The position numbers and the translations under genes were made by a program. A stretch of DNA of 7,315 nucleotides from an uncultured Ruminococcus sp. (GTDB lineage: Bacteria; Bacillota; Clostridia; Oscillospirales; Ruminococcaceae), in assembly GCA_947177935.1 (NCBI GenBank), contig CAMWWG010000045.1, positions 1 through 7,315 of the forward strand. The letters are read 5' to 3'. The notes under the pieces are model-generated. The model was not told the origin of the DNA. It saw only the letters and a program-made list of their open reading frames with translations, and ran no database searches. Below, piece by piece: positions 5,403-7,315 of this stretch (position 1 is the stretch's first letter; each line of letters opens with the position of its first letter).

Positions 5403-7315
5403 ATGGCTAGAGATTGTTCACTGGAAAGAACCAGAAATATCGGCATTATGGCGCACATTGATGCCGGTAAGACAACCACAACAGAGCGTATTTTGTTCTA
5501 TACTGGTGTCAACCATAAAATCGGCGAAACCCACGAGGGTGCTGCTACAATGGACTGGATGGCACAGGAGCAAGAGAGAGGTATTACGATCACATCCGCC
5601 GCAACGACGGCTTACTGGGCAGGTCACAGAATCAATATTATTGACACACCCGGACACGTTGACTTTACGGTAGAAGTAGAGCGTTCCCTTCGTGTATTGG
5701 ATGGTTCTGTTACGGTTCTGTGTGCAAAAGGCGGTGTAGAACCGCAGTCTGAAACCGTATGGAGACAGGCTGATAAATATCAGGTTCCGAGAATGGCTTA
5801 TGTTAACAAGATGGACATCATGGGTGCTGACTTCTACAGAGTCGTTGAGATGATGAAGGATCGTCTGCATTGCAATGCTGTCCCGATTCAGTTGCCGATC
5901 GGTGCAGAAGACACTTTCAAGGGCATTATCGATCTCGTGGAGATGAAAGCCTATGTATATTATGATGACCTGGGCAAGGACATTCGTGTGGAAGAAATTC
6001 CGGATGATATGAAAGAAAAAGCACAGGAATATCGTGATTCTCTGATTGAACATGTCGCAGAGCAGGATGACGATCTGATGGAAAAATTCTTCGCAGGTGA
6101 GGAACTCACAATCGAAGAAATCAAGACGTGTATCAGAAAATCTACACTTGCAAATACAATGGTTCCTGTTACCTGCGGTACTTCTTATAAAAACAAGGGT
6201 GTACAGAAACTTTTGGATGCAATCGTGGATTATATGCCGTCTCCGCTGGACGTTCCTGCAATCAAGGGTACAAACCCGGATACAGGCGAAGAAGAGGAGA
6301 GACCGTCTTCCGATGATGAACCGTTTGCAGCACTTGCATTCAAGATTGCAACAGACCCGTTCGTTGGTAAACTGACGTTCTTCCGTGTATATTCCGGTGT
6401 TCTGGATGCCGGTTCAGGTGTTCTGAATTCTACGAAGGACAAGCACGAAAGAATCGGCCGTATTGTACAGATGCACGCAAATAGCCGAAAAGAGCTTGAA
6501 AAAGTATATTCCGGTGACATTGCCGCAGCAATCGGTCTGAAGCAGACAACAACTGGCGATACACTCTGTGACGAAGATCATCCGGTTATCCTGGAATCCA
6601 TGGAATTCCCGGAACCTGTTATCAATCTGGCAATTGAGCCGAAGACAAAAGCAGGTCAGGAAAAAATGGGTATCGCTCTTGCAAAACTCGCAGAAGAAGA
6701 CCCGACATTCAGAACCTGGACGGATGAAGAAACCGGACAGACGATCATTGCCGGAATGGGCGAGCTGCATCTGGATATTATCGTTGACAGATTGCTCCGT
6801 GAGTTTAAAGTAGAAGCAGATGTCGGTGCGCCGCAGGTATCTTACAAAGAGACCATCAAGGGCAATGCAGATGTTGACTATAAGTATAAGAAGCAGTCCG
6901 GTGGTTCTGGTCAGTACGGTCATGTTAAAATCCGTGTTGAGCCGAACGAATCTGGTAAGGGCTTTGAATTCAAGAATTCCGTTGTCGGTGGTTCAGTACC
7001 GAAGGAATATATTCCTGCTGTTGAAGCCGGTGTGAAAGGCGCAATGCAGGCAGGTATTCTCGCAGGTTATCAGGTTGTCGATGTCAAGGTAGAACTTTAT
7101 GATGGATCTTATCATGAAGTTGACTCCTCTGAAATGGCGTTCAAGATTGCCGGTTCCATGGCATTCAAAGAAGCGATGCGAAAGGCACAACCTGCTTTGA
7201 TGGAGCCGATTATGAAAGTTTCTGTTATCGCTCCGGATGATTATCTGGGTAATATTATTGGTGACTTGAGTTCCCGCCGTGGTGAAATTCTCGGGCAGGA
7301 GACAAGACCTGGTAC
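5403..7315 (+). CDS. fusA: Elongation factor G, C-terminus cut by window edge
   Basis: EF-G is the GTPase that moves tRNA and mRNA through the ribosome after peptide transfer, and with RRF helps recycle ribosomes. The 637 codons in view cover all but about 50-60 residues of the usual length near 690. The G domain shows AHIDAGKT (17-24), the switch I motif ERGITI (58-63), DTPGH (81-85, catalytic His85), NKMD (135-138) and the GTSYKNKG region that closes the nucleotide pocket. Domain IV includes [10 protein letters not shown] near 499-508 and the tip sequence [10 protein letters not shown] with H571, equivalent to the conserved histidine of E. coli domain IV. Domain V begins near 599 with [17 protein letters not shown] at 5389-5393 overlaps the rpsG stop codon and lies 9 nt before ATG. 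Domain IV loops are intact, which supports a canonical, active EF-G rather than a FusA-like paralogue. Confidence 0.98.
   Translation, partial: MARDCSLERTRNIGIMAHIDAGKTTTTERILFYTGVNHKIGETHEGAATMDWMAQEQERGITITSAATTAYWAGHRINIIDTPGHVDFTVEVERSLRVLDGSVTVLCAKGGVEPQSETVWRQADKYQVPRMAYVNKMDIMGADFYRVVEMMKDRLHCNAVPIQLPIGAEDTFKGIIDLVEMKAYVYYDDLGKDIRVEEIPDDMKEKAQEYRDSLIEHVAEQDDDLMEKFFAGEELTIEEIKTCIRKSTLANTMVPVTCGTSYKNKGVQKLLDAIVDYMPSPLDVPAIKGTNPDTGEEEERPSSDDEPFAALAFKIATDPFVGKLTFFRVYSGVLDAGSGVLNSTKDKHERIGRIVQMHANSRKELEKVYSGDIAAAIGLKQTTTGDTLCDEDHPVILESMEFPEPVINLAIEPKTKAGQEKMGIALAKLAEEDPTFRTWTDEETGQTIIAGMGELHLDIIVDRLLREFKVEADVGAPQVSYKETIKGNADVDYKYKKQSGGSGQYGHVKIRVEPNESGKGFEFKNSVVGGSVPKEYIPAVEAGVKGAMQAGILAGYQVVDVKVELYDGSYHEVDSSEMAFKIAGSMAFKEAMRKAQPALMEPIMKVSVIAPDDYLGNIIGDLSSRRGEILGQETRPG

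Noticed and set aside
5418..6053. A 211-codon open frame on the minus strand
   Set aside because: It is antisense to the G domain of fusA, resembles no family I recognise, and has no supporting context.

Overview
The window shows a chromosomal housekeeping locus from a low-GC Gram-positive bacterium, most likely in Clostridia. This placement rests on protein character: the Gram-positive insertion in ribosomal protein S12, a clostridial-looking EF-G and RpoB, and an RpoB that ends in a long acidic tail. It also fits the strong AAGGAGG ribosome binding sites and the textbook sigma-A promoters. Genus or family cannot be fixed from the sequence alone. I see no mobile element, CRISPR array, tRNA, rRNA or sign of recent gene transfer.

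Layout: positions 1-3868 (minus strand) hold rpoB, the RNA polymerase beta subunit, complete at its N-terminus and cut by the left edge inside an acidic C-terminal tail. Positions 3869-4302 are a divergent control region of 434 bp. Positions 4303-4728 (plus) hold rpsL (S12), 4920-5390 hold rpsG (S7), and 5403 to the right edge holds fusA (EF-G), which lacks roughly its last 50-60 residues. rpsL-rpsG-fusA is the classical str operon, and tuf would be expected beyond the right edge.

The unusual part is the arrangement and the control region. In the usual bacterial order rpoB-rpoC lies upstream of, and on the same strand as, rpsL-rpsG-fusA. Here rpoB is turned away from the str operon and has its own promoter. 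The intergenic region holds three near-consensus promoters, all with 17-bp spacers: one for rpoB on the minus strand, one directly before rpsL, and a further plus-strand promoter inside the rpoB leader. The last one faces the rpoB promoter head-on, so their predicted transcripts overlap by about 40 nt. A perfect 10-bp inverted repeat brackets the rpoB -35 box. The rpoB leader can be drawn in mutually exclusive folds, one of which covers the gap between its ribosome binding site and start codon. The rpsL leader and the long rpsL-rpsG spacer carry further clear hairpins, the latter where S7 feedback control acts in E. coli.

Together the locus makes core RNA polymerase and translation-machinery proteins from a shared control region. 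The idea that their output is balanced there by facing promoters and leader RNA structures is an inference from sequence only.
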